A stretch of DNA of 64,000 nucleotides from Bisporella sp. PMI_857 (taxonomy: Eukaryota; Ascomycota; Leotiomycetes; Helotiales; Helotiaceae): assembly GCA_021307315.1 (NCBI GenBank), contig JAJSPD010000004.1, forward strand, positions 124,001-188,000. Direction: 5' to 3'. Position numbers and translations under genes: made by a program. The notes beneath the pieces were generated by a model. It was not told the DNA's origin, did no database searches, and saw only the letters and a program-made list of their open reading frames with translations. The number at the start of each line of letters is the position of its first letter. The first letter of the stretch is position 1. This document shows positions 22,622 to 33,640 of this stretch, in pieces.

Positions 22622-23146
22622 AGTCCGCCTTTCATTGCACCGCTCTTCGGGTATCTCCTTGCAATGGATGGCGAGGTTAGCAACCAACCTCCCCGGTCCG
22701 CGAAAGCGAAGAACCCCACAAGCAGATCGAGAAAAGGTACTGGATGCAATCGAGTCGGTAACTTGGTAGCTTATTTGCGGCTGGTCCGAAGGAGGTTTAA
22801 GTGGAAGCCACGGGAGGAGGAAAGTCTAGCAGGTGAAAGCTCTTGTGCTGGATATTGTACATATCAGAGCTTTGAAGACGCAATCTTGGAGTCCGAACGG
22901 AGTGGAAGGTTAGGTAGCTTCAGAGAAGCATATGAAAGAGGTAGTTAGCGAGTATGGTTAGTAGAGATGAAAGTGAGAGCGTGGTATGGTAAGACTAGTG
23001 AGACTGATTTGGCTTTTATTATAAACTACGTTCTACCCTAAAATGTAGCAAAAAGATAGAAAATCGCTTTTTACATTCGTGCTTCGAACTCGTCGAGATG
23101 TTTGGGTATCATTGGGTTTATATTCCTACATATCTTACAAGTAGAT
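22622..23146 (+). other. Convergent intergenic stretch
   Basis: 525 bp between two convergent genes. A 94-codon frame at 22664-22948 (plus) is open but has no recognisable feature. It is most likely 3' untranslated sequence of the preceding gene. Confidence 0.5.
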
Positions 23147-24352
23147 TTAGTGTCCAGATCGCCAAACCACGGGCACAATCTCTTCTGCCTCCTCATCCTC
23201 AGACGTTTCACTATGGGTGCTGGCTTCCCCCTCGCTTGAATCACATTCGGAAGTACCGTCATCGCTTGTCTCGTCTGGATCTTTGAGAGACGCGAGACCC
23301 TGTGGTTTTCTTTTCGTCTCGGTGAATGGATTTCGTCGGGCTGGCTGTCCTGTTGCTGATAAGAAGTCTTTTTCTAGCATAAAGCCGGCGGGCGCCTCTT
23401 CGCTCTCCGTTTCGAATACATATATAGTAGGAAATTCGAGGACGGTTCGCTCCCAAAGAGCTTTTTCCAGGGTGGCTGAAGGATTTATTGGCGCCAGGAC
23501 TTTAGGATAATTGGCAGGTGTTTGATGCCGTAGGAGATACAATATGGTGGATGATGGTAATGTTAGTTTTGGCTCTGCCACAGCAAAGACATCTTGAGCG
23601 CTCTCTTTGGGTGATACACTCCAAGTTGCAGCGTCTGGGTCCTGGAGAACTGGCTCCGTCGCATACTCACCAGCATAATTGCCAATTTTCTGAGCCTCCA
23701 CCCTGCGTCTCTTCAATGCCTGGCTCCTGGAATTTTGGTTTGGCCTCTTCCGCTTTCCCTCCTTTGGGGATAATATCTTCTCCTCCGCCTTCACGATAGC
23801 TGCGTATTGTTCTCCAATAGGTTTATTCCCAAGGACCTTCGCGAGTATTCTTCCCTTCTCGCCCTCCCGTAACCATTCAACCTGCCAATGGATAGCCTTA
23901 TTCTTCGTGCTCCACGTCGTTTCGTTCTCCAGGTTCCGCATCATGCCTTTGGGTGCTCGATGAACTTTTGTGCGGCTTGCCTCGAGGGACCTAGCTATGC
24001 TGACCTCGCTCTTTTGTGGACCCTTTCTCGGAGCTTGCTCGCCAGCTCTTGCAAGCCTAAGCTCCTCCTTATCCACTAGACCCTTTTCCTCCACGATCAG
24101 TTTCTCTGACCTCTCTACCCGATGCTCTATGGAATGGAGGAAGTTGTAGTCGTGATCTATTCCGGCTGGAGTTGCTAACTGGTTCCATGGCACGAAGGCC
24201 GTTTGATCGCGTTCTCCTGAACATTGTGCTCGAGTCTTGTGGCGCCGGGCGCATGGCAGGGAACAGGTTGGGAAGTAACATCGCGGACAGGTGTATTTTG
24301 CTGGATGGATGTTGCAGATGCGACAGAGCTGCTCAAGGAGCAAGTCGTCCAT
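23147..24352 (-). CDS. bcd1: Box C/D snoRNP assembly protein Bcd1, zf-HIT family
   Basis: A single exon of 401 residues. The N-terminus is a zf-HIT zinc finger: C10-x2-C13 (LCRICNIHPAKYTCPRCYFP), the CPRC pair, then CSLPC and H-x-C with the typical CSGERDQTAFVP extension. This is the hallmark of Bcd1/ZNHIT6. The central part contains a basic nuclear stretch (KRKRPNQNSRSQALKRRR), and the C-terminus is a long acidic tail. Bcd1 works with Rvb1/2 and the R2TP complex to assemble box C/D snoRNPs that guide rRNA 2'-O-methylation. The LPSSTILYLLRHQTPANYP and LEFPTIYVFE segments fit the family's C-terminal domain. Length is close to yeast and human relatives. Confidence 0.9.
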   Translation of the reverse strand: MDDLLLEQLCRICNIHPAKYTCPRCYFPTCSLPCARRHKTRAQCSGERDQTAFVPWNQLATPAGIDHDYNFLHSIEHRVERSEKLIVEEKGLVDKEELRLARAGEQAPRKGPQKSEVSIARSLEASRTKVHRAPKGMMRNLENETTWSTKNKAIHWQVEWLREGEKGRILAKVLGNKPIGEQYAAIVKAEEKILSPKEGKRKRPNQNSRSQALKRRRVEAQKIGNYAGEYATEPVLQDPDAATWSVSPKESAQDVFAVAEPKLTLPSSTILYLLRHQTPANYPKVLAPINPSATLEKALWERTVLEFPTIYVFETESEEAPAGFMLEKDFLSATGQPARRNPFTETKRKPQGLASLKDPDETSDDGTSECDSSEGEASTHSETSEDEEAEEIVPVVWRSGH

Positions 24353-24551
24353 AATGTTTGAACTATGTAATGTTCACTGTAAAATGGTTAGATGTTGGCA
24401 AATGGCTCTTAGACAGCATGAGCTTGTGCCTAAATATTCAATATATAGCTTGATTGTTTATCAAAGACCAATGGTGTATTAATGTAGCATGTTTGAATTC
24501 GCAAAGCGATAACAAAATTTATATACAGCCTTGCTAGTTCAAAATTCTTGG

Positions 24552-24574
24552 CAGCCTCGGTGGTCCCGAGGCTG
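24552..24574. repeat. Perfect 9-bp inverted repeat with 5-base loop
   Basis: CAGCCTCGG, loop TGGTC, CCGAGGCTG. It is GC-rich inside AT-rich sequence, and is followed at about 24581 by a second small palindrome AAGGC-A-GCCTT. It could be a terminator-like hairpin or the end of a decayed small transposon. Confidence 0.7.
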
Positions 24575-25812
24575 AGAAGCAAGGCAGCCTTGTTCTTTAT
24601 CGCGTTTGTATTTGTGATTCTCTCTCGAACTGCGCTATCTCATATTTCTCGGAAGAAGTTTAGTTAATCATCTCCCGGCAGGAATTTTGTACCGAAACGA
24701 TGTGGTCCTTAAGCAATTAATAGTTCGGTATAATCGAGCTCTATGGTTAAGGAAGGATGCTAACTGGCCATCACAAAGAGAAAGAATTTAAGAATCCGTG
24801 TATTCCTAGAGTCACCATTATTAATCTTTTATTATTTTGATAACGCTTCTGTTCTGCTTTTTCTGAGATAATAAGCTTGTTAATTCCTGGGGAACAAGAA
24901 CGGAGTTAAAATGTTATGACAAGCTCCGTTTATCCATCCAATAACAATGAAAAGTCGGCGGTCTACCGCTTCAGACTTGTTCTAAAGTATTCTCAGTCAT
25001 TGTTATTCATTTACGAGTCAGCTCTCTTTTTACTTAGCTGGCATCCCATTCTTGCCAATAATATTCTACTCTGTTAAGGTCGTTCTCGTCAGGATGTTGA
25101 GCGAGTCATCCGTGTCTTTATGGACAGACATGTTCCTCCTACTCTACTACAACTTCTTCATTAACCAATACAAAAAGTTTTTCCTATCATCCAAATTACT
25201 TGCCTAGACATGTTCACTTTGAGTGTAGCCATTATTGGTATTAGAATGAAGAAGGTAAGACCCATGTCTTCTAGAGATGCATACCATCTAGTTAAACAGG
25301 TCTTTTAGGAAGAGGGTATAACCAGAACTCAGTTCGAAATTCGCTGAAATAATAAACAAAATAAAACGCCTCAGAATCTGAGGTTGTACAATATTCTCTT
25401 TGTTTGACTGTTAAAGTATTTCTTGTTTCTTTTCGTTAGTAGGCAGGGACGGCCCTGCATTGCCCCAATGTATCTTCAACGGTATATCAGGGATGCTGCG
25501 CTATCAAACTATAAGTGCCCCGCAAATTAATATATTTTGTGGCCATAGCTGTCGATAGCATTTATATCCAAAGCGTACGACAGAAAACCATCGGAAAGTA
25601 CTGAGAATCCAAACGTTGCTTGAATACGTACTAAAGACCGCGACAAGAGAACGTGGCTTGAACCGTTAATCCACGTGCTGGAGACACACGCCTCCACGAG
25701 CACTATTTTCAACGGACTCATTCTCTGAAACAACCGCTATCTTTGGCGCAAGACTTTGAGAAAGAATGCTTTGTCATTCGATGTACTTCAAAAGAACTTC
25801 TGCTCTTGCCCC

Positions 25813-25828
25813 CCGCACCTGGGTGCGG
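25813..25828. repeat. Perfect 7-bp inverted repeat
   Basis: CCGCACC-TG-GGTGCGG, a short GC-rich palindrome in an otherwise AT-rich stretch. Function unknown. Confidence 0.6.
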
Positions 25829-26461
25829 TTCCTCTATGCTGACGCACGCAGGCTTTCGCGACCATTTGACGAAAAGTCCAATATGACGAGTCTTGGGTCG
25901 CAACAATTTTCGAGCGACGTCAATCAAAGATGCGCGACAGTTCGCAGCATCCTTCTTCAGTCACCGCAAGAAGTCTGGATTCCAAAAGAAAGATTGATGC
26001 TACTATATCGTTTCAACCGTGAGCGATGTTGGGTGGCGTGCTCTTGACAGCTCAAAGTTTGGTTATTTTTGATCTGTTTGTTGCATTTCTCAACTCACAT
26101 TAGATATTTCATCCGACTGTAGATCTGCAGGTGATGACCAGTTTGATTGGTCAATAGTTCCCGTGATTCTCGGCCGGCTGTTCCATCATTCCATTTTGTT
26201 GCACAGACCAAAGCAGACGGTCTCATGTATGCACACTAGCATGGAAAGCCCTGAATGGGCCACCATGTCCAATCAACAGATTAGGAACACGCCCCGAAGG
26301 GGTCAAAGTTCAGGAGGCTTGACTACTGACTTGTTATTTGACTTTTGAAGCCGGACGAAGCCTGAACAGTGCTTACATCTTGCTTGACCATGATCCCCAT
26401 CACATACAGCAAAAGTACATGGGCTAATCGGCATTCGAGGTGTTCATCCGCATACGCAGAA

Positions 26462-26488
26462 GGGAAGGGAAGGGAGGGGAGGGGGGGA
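26462..26488 (+). repeat. G-rich tract with G-quadruplex potential
   Basis: Five runs of three or more G separated by one or two A satisfy the G3+N1-7 quadruplex pattern. It lies about 1.2 kb upstream of the DENN gene. Confidence 0.65.
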
Positions 26489-26761
26489 AGGATGCAATGT
26501 GCACGATTCGTGAGCCGCAGAAGCTACTACAATTACAAAATACGAGAGCTCAAGTGAGTGACGCAGAGACCTGACATAATGTGTGTGTGTGCGTGGACAG
26601 CACTACACTAAGGACAGTACAGGAAAAAGGCTCAGAAAAAGGAAGCCTGGGAAAAATCATGCCGGGGGGGGCTGATCTGCCCCTGAAGCTAGACCTAAGT
26701 TAAAATATAATATCAGGAGGGCGATAGATAAGTTACGAGGACAGTCGGGACAGCGCTGTGC

Positions 26762-26811
26762 GGTAGCACTTGTAGCCTGTAGCCCGTAGCCTGTAGCACT
26801 GTAGCACTGTG
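26762..26811 (+). repeat. Short tandem repeat of a TGTAGCC/TGTAGCAC unit
   Basis: About six head-to-tail copies of a 7-8 base unit, with variants CGTAGCC and TGTAGCAC. Confidence 0.7.
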
Positions 26812-27659
26812 TGGCCCTGGTTTTATTTTCAATTACAGGACGGGGTGTCGCCAATGCTCTAGCACCAGAGACACAAACAACGCCTATCCTTTTCCAGCTT
26901 AAACTCAAATTCTCCGTCTTCGCTCATTGGTTTAATTAGGATTCCCACGATCGGAGGAAATTGCTCGGGCCCCTCAGCCGGAGCTAAGCCAAGTCCAGTT
27001 TCGCTGGGGCTCAGGAACAAATCTGCTGGGCCAAATCACCATCCAATCTCCTCTCCATCAACCACTGCCCATCCTTCAAGCATCGCACGCCTGTAAACAA
27101 CCGACTAAAGCCCTGGATCTCTTCCTTGTATGCCCCCCCCCAGCTGCCGTTGTGGAAACACTCCCCTCCACATGCCCCCCAGCAGTGAACATGGGGGTAC
27201 CACTTCCCTTGTCTGGGCTCCATGCTCGCCTTCACGGCCCATCTCCTTCTCATCCGTTCCTCGAACTCGAGCTTTTCTCTTTCTTTCCCAACCTCCGGAC
27301 GACATTCAACACGTAGGAGAAGCAGTAGCAAGTTGATACTCGGCTTCAACTTTGTGAATCGACTTCAATTACCCAAGTCTTTGCGTTTGTAGCTTGCGGG
27401 TCGACGAGCAAACAACGGTACCGACTAATTCCAGCGGCATATATCGAATCCACACACTCCTTAGATTGTCGCTCCTTTGCACTCAGCTCCTTCGGCCTCT
27501 CCCAGTGGAGATTTTTAATTATTGTTCAGAAATAACGTCTCAAAGCTCCTGGAATCTTCACTAGCCAGGCTGCGTATTTTGAAGCAAGAGATCTAATAGG
27601 AAAGTTCACTTCAAATTTCGATCCATCCTTCTCGGGCATCCAAATTAGCATCAAGCAAA

Positions 27660-30626
27660 ATGGGCCCGTCTCTTAACAACCATTCGTCATCTGTTCGACC
27701 ACGGACTGGAGACCGTGAGGGCCGTCCTGGAACTCGCGACCAGAACGACCAGAACTTGATCATTCCCAGCAGAACATCGTCTCTACACTCCCGTATTACC
27801 CAGCCAATTCCATCCACGCTCAATAATGCAAAATCTCAGCAGCGGACGCCCAAAACACTTACACATGCATATATGGTATGTGGTGTTGGACGAGAACCAT
27901 CACAATGGGTAAAAGCACCTCCTCCAGCACAGGGGAAGATTGGACATATGAAAGGAGCAGTTGGGCAATTTTGGTTGCCAGAGATCCTTGGAAGCAGTCC
28001 AAGATTGGAACAGGATAATGAGATTGCCAGAGCCCTTCATTCTGCCATGAGAGTATGTTCCACCACTTGTTCGATATGGGTATATGCTGATCAATTTTGT
28101 AGGCTTGTTTCCCTCACGATGTTGAAATTTGCACGGGGCGCAGCCAACCACACTGTGTGCACCATTCCTTCGTTCTTCAACAAGACTCGTCTCACACGCT
28201 TTATGGTATTGCCCTTCGTGTCTGGTCTCGAGCCGATGAGAAGCGTGCCGAGACCATTCGGGATCTACGACGTAGAACAGAGTCTGATTTCTATGACTCG
28301 CCCGACGAGACATATTGGATCCCATACTGTCTGTCCTTCCTCTCCAGATACCCGCTCTACAACCTCTTGGGAGACTATCTTCGGGGAATGTGGATTCACT
28401 GGAATAAGGCAACCAATTTGTTTCACGCAGAGGAGGTTTCACGTATTCTCAGTTTCCCAGCCCCAAGATTGAACGATCTTGTTCGCATTGACATGAAGGA
28501 CTATGCTCTTTGCTACCAATTCCCTTCCTCCCCAACTGGATTCCAAAACTTTGCCATGTGGCCTCTCTTCTCTTGCCTGTCTATTCCCAACATCGTTGGT
28601 GTTATAGAGGCGGCCTTGTCACCAACTCGCCGCATCATCTTTGTCAGCCATTACCCTGCAATTCTTACGGTGGCGGCAGAAACTATCCGATATTGCGTTC
28701 GTGTCTACGAATGGAGCGGTCTTTACGTTCCAATTGTGCATGCCAGACATGCCAAAGAGCTTGTTCAGGAGCCCGGGCCATATATCCTCGGTATCACTGC
28801 AGAATGCCGAACTCTGTTTACCGCGCCTACGGATGCATTGGTCGTTGACTTGGACCGCAATTTTGTTTTGACCTCTAGCCCACCTACAGCACTCACTGCA
28901 GGTCAGCGAACCAAGATGGTCAACCGCATGACTCAGGCTCTGAACGGAGATGTTACGCCATCTGGAGTACCACAGCATCTGCGTTCCGCATATGGTGGGG
29001 GTAAATTGGTACCTGCGGGTCAAATTATTGTGATGCGAGGAGAGGTTGAGTCTATCCAAGATCCCGAATGGTGGAACCAAGATGCGGTAATGGCTGTCAT
29101 GGACCATGTTTGCGAAAAGATGGTAAGTCGCCTTTCTATATTGAAGCTTATATACCACAAGGAAGTCGCTTGTCACAGATTGCTGATCAATGTTTCATAA
29201 CAGGGAAGAAACACCGGCATGAAGGCCGTTTTCGGTGGCGCCGTGAAGAAGCCCCTCATGACTAAGGTTTCAATGAGACATCTGAATGAGATCGTTCGAG
29301 AACGAAACCAATACTCCAGAGATGCTCTGGAGGCTTGGCAAGATTTTATTAATCTCAAGGGCCGCATGGATACCGAGTTGGGCAAGGTTACTAAGCGAAA
29401 CAACTTCCTTGTCGAGGAGCTTGAGAGTTGGAAACAACAAGTAAGTTTTGAAATCGATTTCCATCATCTATTTGAGTTTAGCTAATCCAGTCTAGTTCCT
29501 TAAATTCCAAGCCTTTGCAGAGCAGCTTACCAAAGAGACGCAAGATCTCAAGGTCAAGATTGAGAACCATAAGCGTGAAAACAGACGTCTTACTGGTCTC
29601 ATCGATCAACAAAAGGACGATGCCGCCCGCGTTGCTACTCGTCTTTCTGGAACCGAAAAGCAACGTGATGATGCTCTTGAGGCACTTGTCCTACAGCAAG
29701 AGATCGCTGAGGAGCTCGAGCGCGAGCGTAAGAGGAACAAGAAGGAATTGGCTGCCCTGCAACACACCAACAACACCATTCTCCGACAGCGCGATGAGGC
29801 TCAGCGCGTGGTCGTTCACCTCCGCAGCTTGATCAGTGGTCAAGCCCACCACATGGAGCACCTCGTCAGATCCCTTAGCAAGGGACCTGATCTCGCCGAG
29901 TACGTTGAGAGTGGTTACACTGATGAAGCAGATGACCTCGAGGACATCGTTGAGGAGAAATCCGAGGAGACAACCGAGAAAGCAAAAGCTTATGATGGAC
30001 GGGCTGTTTCTCGCGCCTACAGAAACAGCAAGATTGCCGAGGAGATGAACCCAGAAATGGAGAGTCGTCTCATAAACGGTGTGCGTAACAGCAAGCGCTT
30101 CAGCACACAATCTATTGTCGATGTTGCGGATCGTCACTTGAGAGATAAGACTGATGCTATTGCGCACATCATCCGCAATATCAGCGAGCAGTGCGCTGCT
30201 GCTGTTGAGGGTCTACAGCTCGCGCATGATGCGGATGCTGAAGCTGAAGAGCTCGCTTTGAACCAGCGCAATAACCGCAATAGCAACCTCTCCACCATGA
30301 CCGCTAGCGATGATGGAACTTCGCTTCAAGGATCTGATATTGGTGAAGATAGCTTCCTCCATCCCAGTGGACGCACCTCGAGTATCCCTCCTACTCCAGA
30401 CCTCATCCATAATCGCTCCAGCACTTCTATGTCTATCTCTAGCGCCACAACCACGCCAGAACGGAGTAGTCAGCAATATAATATTGGGACCGATATCCCT
30501 ACAAAGATTGTAGAAGATAGCGAGGAGGAGGTTGACGGTCAAAGCGCTGGAGAAGAAGTCCTTGGAAAGGGTAACATGATTCATCGGCCTGCTGGTGCGC
30601 GATTGTCTGCTTTGGGAGGTCGTTGA
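27660..30626 (+). CDS. DENN (AEX-3) domain protein, putative Rab GEF
   Basis: Four exons, 27660-28052, 28103-29122, 29204-29440 and 29496-30626, give 926 residues. All introns are phase 0 (50, 81 and 55 bp). After a basic, serine-rich N-terminus, the uDENN part shows YMVCGVGREPSQWVKAPPPA. The central DENN domain carries WIPYCLSFLSRYPLYNLLGD, FQNFAMWPLFSCLSIPNIVG, IIFVSHYPAILTVAAETIRY and GPYILGITAE. The downstream DENN part follows to about residue 560. Residues about 560-660 form a long coiled coil rich in E, K and Q. The tail is acidic and Ser/Thr-rich. DENN proteins catalyse GDP release from Rab GTPases in membrane traffic. The Rab partner cannot be told from sequence. Confidence 0.9.
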
Positions 30627-31733
30627 ATTATCTGAAAAGGGGGAGTAGTCTGTCATTAGCATCGTTTCTTTGATTCTTCGGGAGGCGTTTAGGGGAGTTA
30701 TTTCGGCGCGCAAGCCCAAGTCTCTTTAACTGAGAATCTTTGTATTTCTCTTAAGCCAGAAAAAGCACCGTCTGTTTGTGGCGGGAGAGTGTAGGCTAAT
30801 TTTGTTGTTTTAATACCCTATGTAAGAAAGAAGCTCAACGGCGCGGTACATAGTTTATATTCTCATTAACATCACCTTACAAACTCATACCACAATATCC
30901 CTTTAAAGCACATCGTGCTCTCTGCCCACCACGCTACCCTAGCTCGCACCCTCATCTCTCCCGCGATCTCATGCTCACGTCCTCTCACCCATGTCCTCAC
31001 GCGGAGCTTTCCCTCCACGGGCTCACCCTCAATTGGCACCCCGCGGCCGCGCTAGCCTTGGTGCCCCAGAAGAACCGGACATACGATCCGGAGGCTGCGA
31101 CGTGCAACAGACACTTCGAGCTCGGTGACCTACGCCGTTCGACGCTTTAAGAGGTTCAAATCCGAGGCAGGCATCGCGGAGGCGGGGCGTACTGGCGCAA
31201 GGGGGTAGTTTTGGGTAGGGTAGGAAGGCAGGAGAGGCCGATGTATATGTGCATGATTTTTTGTGGGCGGGCCACATGCGCGGTGCATAGTGGGATGTCC
31301 CGAACGTGGAGGGAGGTATAGATGTTATTTTCATGGTTCGTTTGGCGGATGGTTGTTATATATTCTGTAGAAGTAAGCTTTTAGTTTGGGGTGGTGATTA
31401 CAGCTTTTTTTTCTTCTTCTGCTTGGGAGTGAGGATATCTGATTGAATGTGGGCAGATCTTAAAAGAGATGCCGCCGAGAATTCTCAAATTTACTCTGTA
31501 AGAAGCAGAACAAACGCTAAAAGGTATCAGGTTCCGTATCATCCCAAAATAAAAATAAGGAACTCTTCCTTTGTCTTTCGACTAACAACCAAATCCAAGA
31601 CTCCCCATTTCCAATTCCATTGCCAAGGTGTCTTGTTACCATATTTTCGAATAGAAGATCCCGATCGCATCACATCACACCATAAATCATACAATCATAT
31701 CGCATCCCCTCAAATCCTGCCATAATCGTCCTA
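30627..31733 (+). other. Intergenic, convergent flanks, with one GC-rich small ORF
   Basis: 1.1 kb. It contains a 59-codon plus-strand frame at 30971-31150, GC-rich against an AT-rich flank, starting MLTSSHPCPHAEL and ending LRRSTL. No family is recognised. It may be a small protein, a relic or chance. Confidence 0.4.
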
Positions 31734-32711
31734 TCATCTTCTCTCATCACTCTTTCTACGACCGCTGCTACTTGCGCTCCCCTTCCTGCCCCCACCAACA
31801 CCTTTTTCACCATCTTCATCACCAGACAGCCATTTCTCTGCCCAAGCCTCATCCTCCCTTCTATTATCGTTTTCTCTTCCATGTTGCCATTTACTCACCG
31901 CAGCATTAACAGCCATGGCACCGACCGCGGCACCAAGCAGCGTAAGCGCTTTATTCCCTGCAATATCCCTCGTTCTCTCTTTCTTCTGATCCCTCCCAAT
32001 CACCACTTGCGCCTTGCTCGATGCCCATGCGCCGAGCAGCCCTCCCGCAACCGCTCCCGTCATTCCCGCAGGAGACTGCGTAAAGCGACCTACCGTCTCC
32101 TCTTTCAGCCCATATCTCCTACTTTTATCCTTGAGAGCCTCGCGACGTGACATCTGGCCATGGCCCTTGGGGCTACCCTCATCACCCGAGGAAGAGTAGT
32201 CGCTGTGTCTACGCGGTCGAGGGCCGTGGTATGAACTGCTTCTCCGTGTAACAATATTGGGTCTTTGTGGTCTGTGATTATGGTCCGAGTAATAACTCTC
32301 ATCATTCCACTCTCCATCATGCCCTGCAGAGCGTGAATAATCATTTGGTAGGTACTGCGTCCTTAACTTCGGCGGTTCTCGGCTGTACTGCGAAGAAAGA
32401 GGGTGGACTGGAGGTGGAGGAATGGAGGAAGATTTTGCGCCTTTAGAACTTCTCTGCACATTTCGCCGATCGCGCGCGCTGCGGTCATCTGCATCCCAGT
32501 CTGGGTCTGAGTCTGAACCTGATGATTCTTTTGAGAGCTTTCTCGAGTGGTCTTTCGATGTCGCTTTCACATTGCTTTCACGGTGGCGCGATCTGCTCAT
32601 GTTCTTCGGGCTATACGTATGCGCATGCAGAACGGCATCTGGTAATTTATGGAAATGTTTATCCACGACTTTGTCGAAGGCCTCAAGACCCAGCTCTAGT
32701 CCGTCCTCCAT
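31734..32711 (-). CDS. Fungal hypothetical protein with glycine-rich hydrophobic segments
   Basis: A single exon of 325 residues from the ATG at 32711. (The frame extends upstream only with a TTG.) The N-terminus MEDGLELGLEAFDKVVDKHF is helical. The middle is low in complexity and rich in S, R, P and Y, with acidic SDSDPDWDADD. After an RSRR region, two small glycine/alanine-rich hydrophobic segments appear: MTGAVAGGLLGAWASSK and ALTLLGAAVGAMAVNAAVSK. These are glycine-zipper-like and could insert in or lie on a membrane. The C-terminus is charged (EDEAWAEKWL) then basic and serine-rich. No function is known. It is convergent with the DENN gene. Confidence 0.7.
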   Translation of the reverse strand: MEDGLELGLEAFDKVVDKHFHKLPDAVLHAHTYSPKNMSRSRHRESNVKATSKDHSRKLSKESSGSDSDPDWDADDRSARDRRNVQRSSKGAKSSSIPPPPVHPLSSQYSREPPKLRTQYLPNDYSRSAGHDGEWNDESYYSDHNHRPQRPNIVTRRSSSYHGPRPRRHSDYSSSGDEGSPKGHGQMSRREALKDKSRRYGLKEETVGRFTQSPAGMTGAVAGGLLGAWASSKAQVVIGRDQKKERTRDIAGNKALTLLGAAVGAMAVNAAVSKWQHGRENDNRREDEAWAEKWLSGDEDGEKGVGGGRKGSASSSGRRKSDERR

Positions 32712-33640
32712 TGTGCACAACTCCGGTTTCAACTGGCAAATGGAAAGATAATCCTAATTAAGTGGCTTGCTATGCAATGTCGCAATTCAAGTTTAGTATC
32801 GTGTCCAGCAACAGATGAAGGATCCCGTGCAATTGATCAAGACGGATATCAGCTAACATTTAGCATTTTCGAGAGCCTAAAACGAGGATATTGATCGATT
32901 TGGCGATTGTCAGGGCACATTGTCAAAAACATGGAGACCAGCAAGATAAGTGTGCTGGTTGATCAAGAGCCTTGGCGTCGTCATCGCGGACTGGGATCTT
33001 GAGGCGGTCGAGATCATGTGTGCCACGCAATCTATGCGATATAACAAGAGGTATAAAAAATTTTGAACTTCGTAAGGCTCGACTTTCGAATGGTGCTTTC
33101 GAGATCTAGGGTTCATATAAGACATTCTCTCAAGCGCGCTAGTCTGTAGTTTCTCCACAATACTCTAGGTTCCAAGAAGCAAAGCATTACCGCTGGGCTG
33201 TAAGATCCGATTTATTGATCCGTTGACTTCTATCCATAGCTCAAGGCTATGGCGCTTATGGGGAATCACGGAGGCCTACCTGAGTAAAAGCCACCTAGGC
33301 TGCAAACAACTTTCGAGACTATCGGAAACTTGACTTTAAAACTTGAGCACTAGCGCAGTCGTTCTATTCTCTCCGTTGATGAAGGTTATTTGACTAGATG
33401 AGAGTGCCTGCTATTGCTACACTAATGCCAAAGGATACACTATGCACGACGGCAATAACTTTGGGATCAGTTCAAAATGAAGATGCTTAATTAAGAACGC
33501 TAGTCCATAGGTTCCATACCTGATGAATGAGGAATGCAATGCGTGCTGTGAGAAGTCAACACTTCCGAACTATGAAATGAAAACACTCTCTTTCGGTGGA
33601 AGCGTGATAAACTGGAAATCTCAAATCAAGGTAAGGCCAA
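32712..33640 (-). other. Intergenic
   Basis: 929 bp with no supported gene. A minus-strand frame at 32910-33158 lacks features. Confidence 0.55.

Larger units (their letters stand above)
24353..27659 (+). other. Long intergenic region with palindromes and G-rich and tandem repeats
   Basis: 3.3 kb between divergent genes without a supported gene. It holds two short perfect palindromes, a G-rich tract, a GTAGCC-type tandem repeat and a CT-rich 5' leader before the DENN gene. The longest frames (25766-26047 plus, 27011-27349 minus) have no family features. Confidence 0.5.

Noticed and set aside
28619..29176. 185-codon minus-strand frame
   Set aside because: Antisense to the DENN domain exon, with no family features.
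31145..31170. T-loop-like GGTTCAAATCC suggesting a tRNA
   Set aside because: The flanking bases do not form a T stem, and no anticodon or acceptor stem is found around it.
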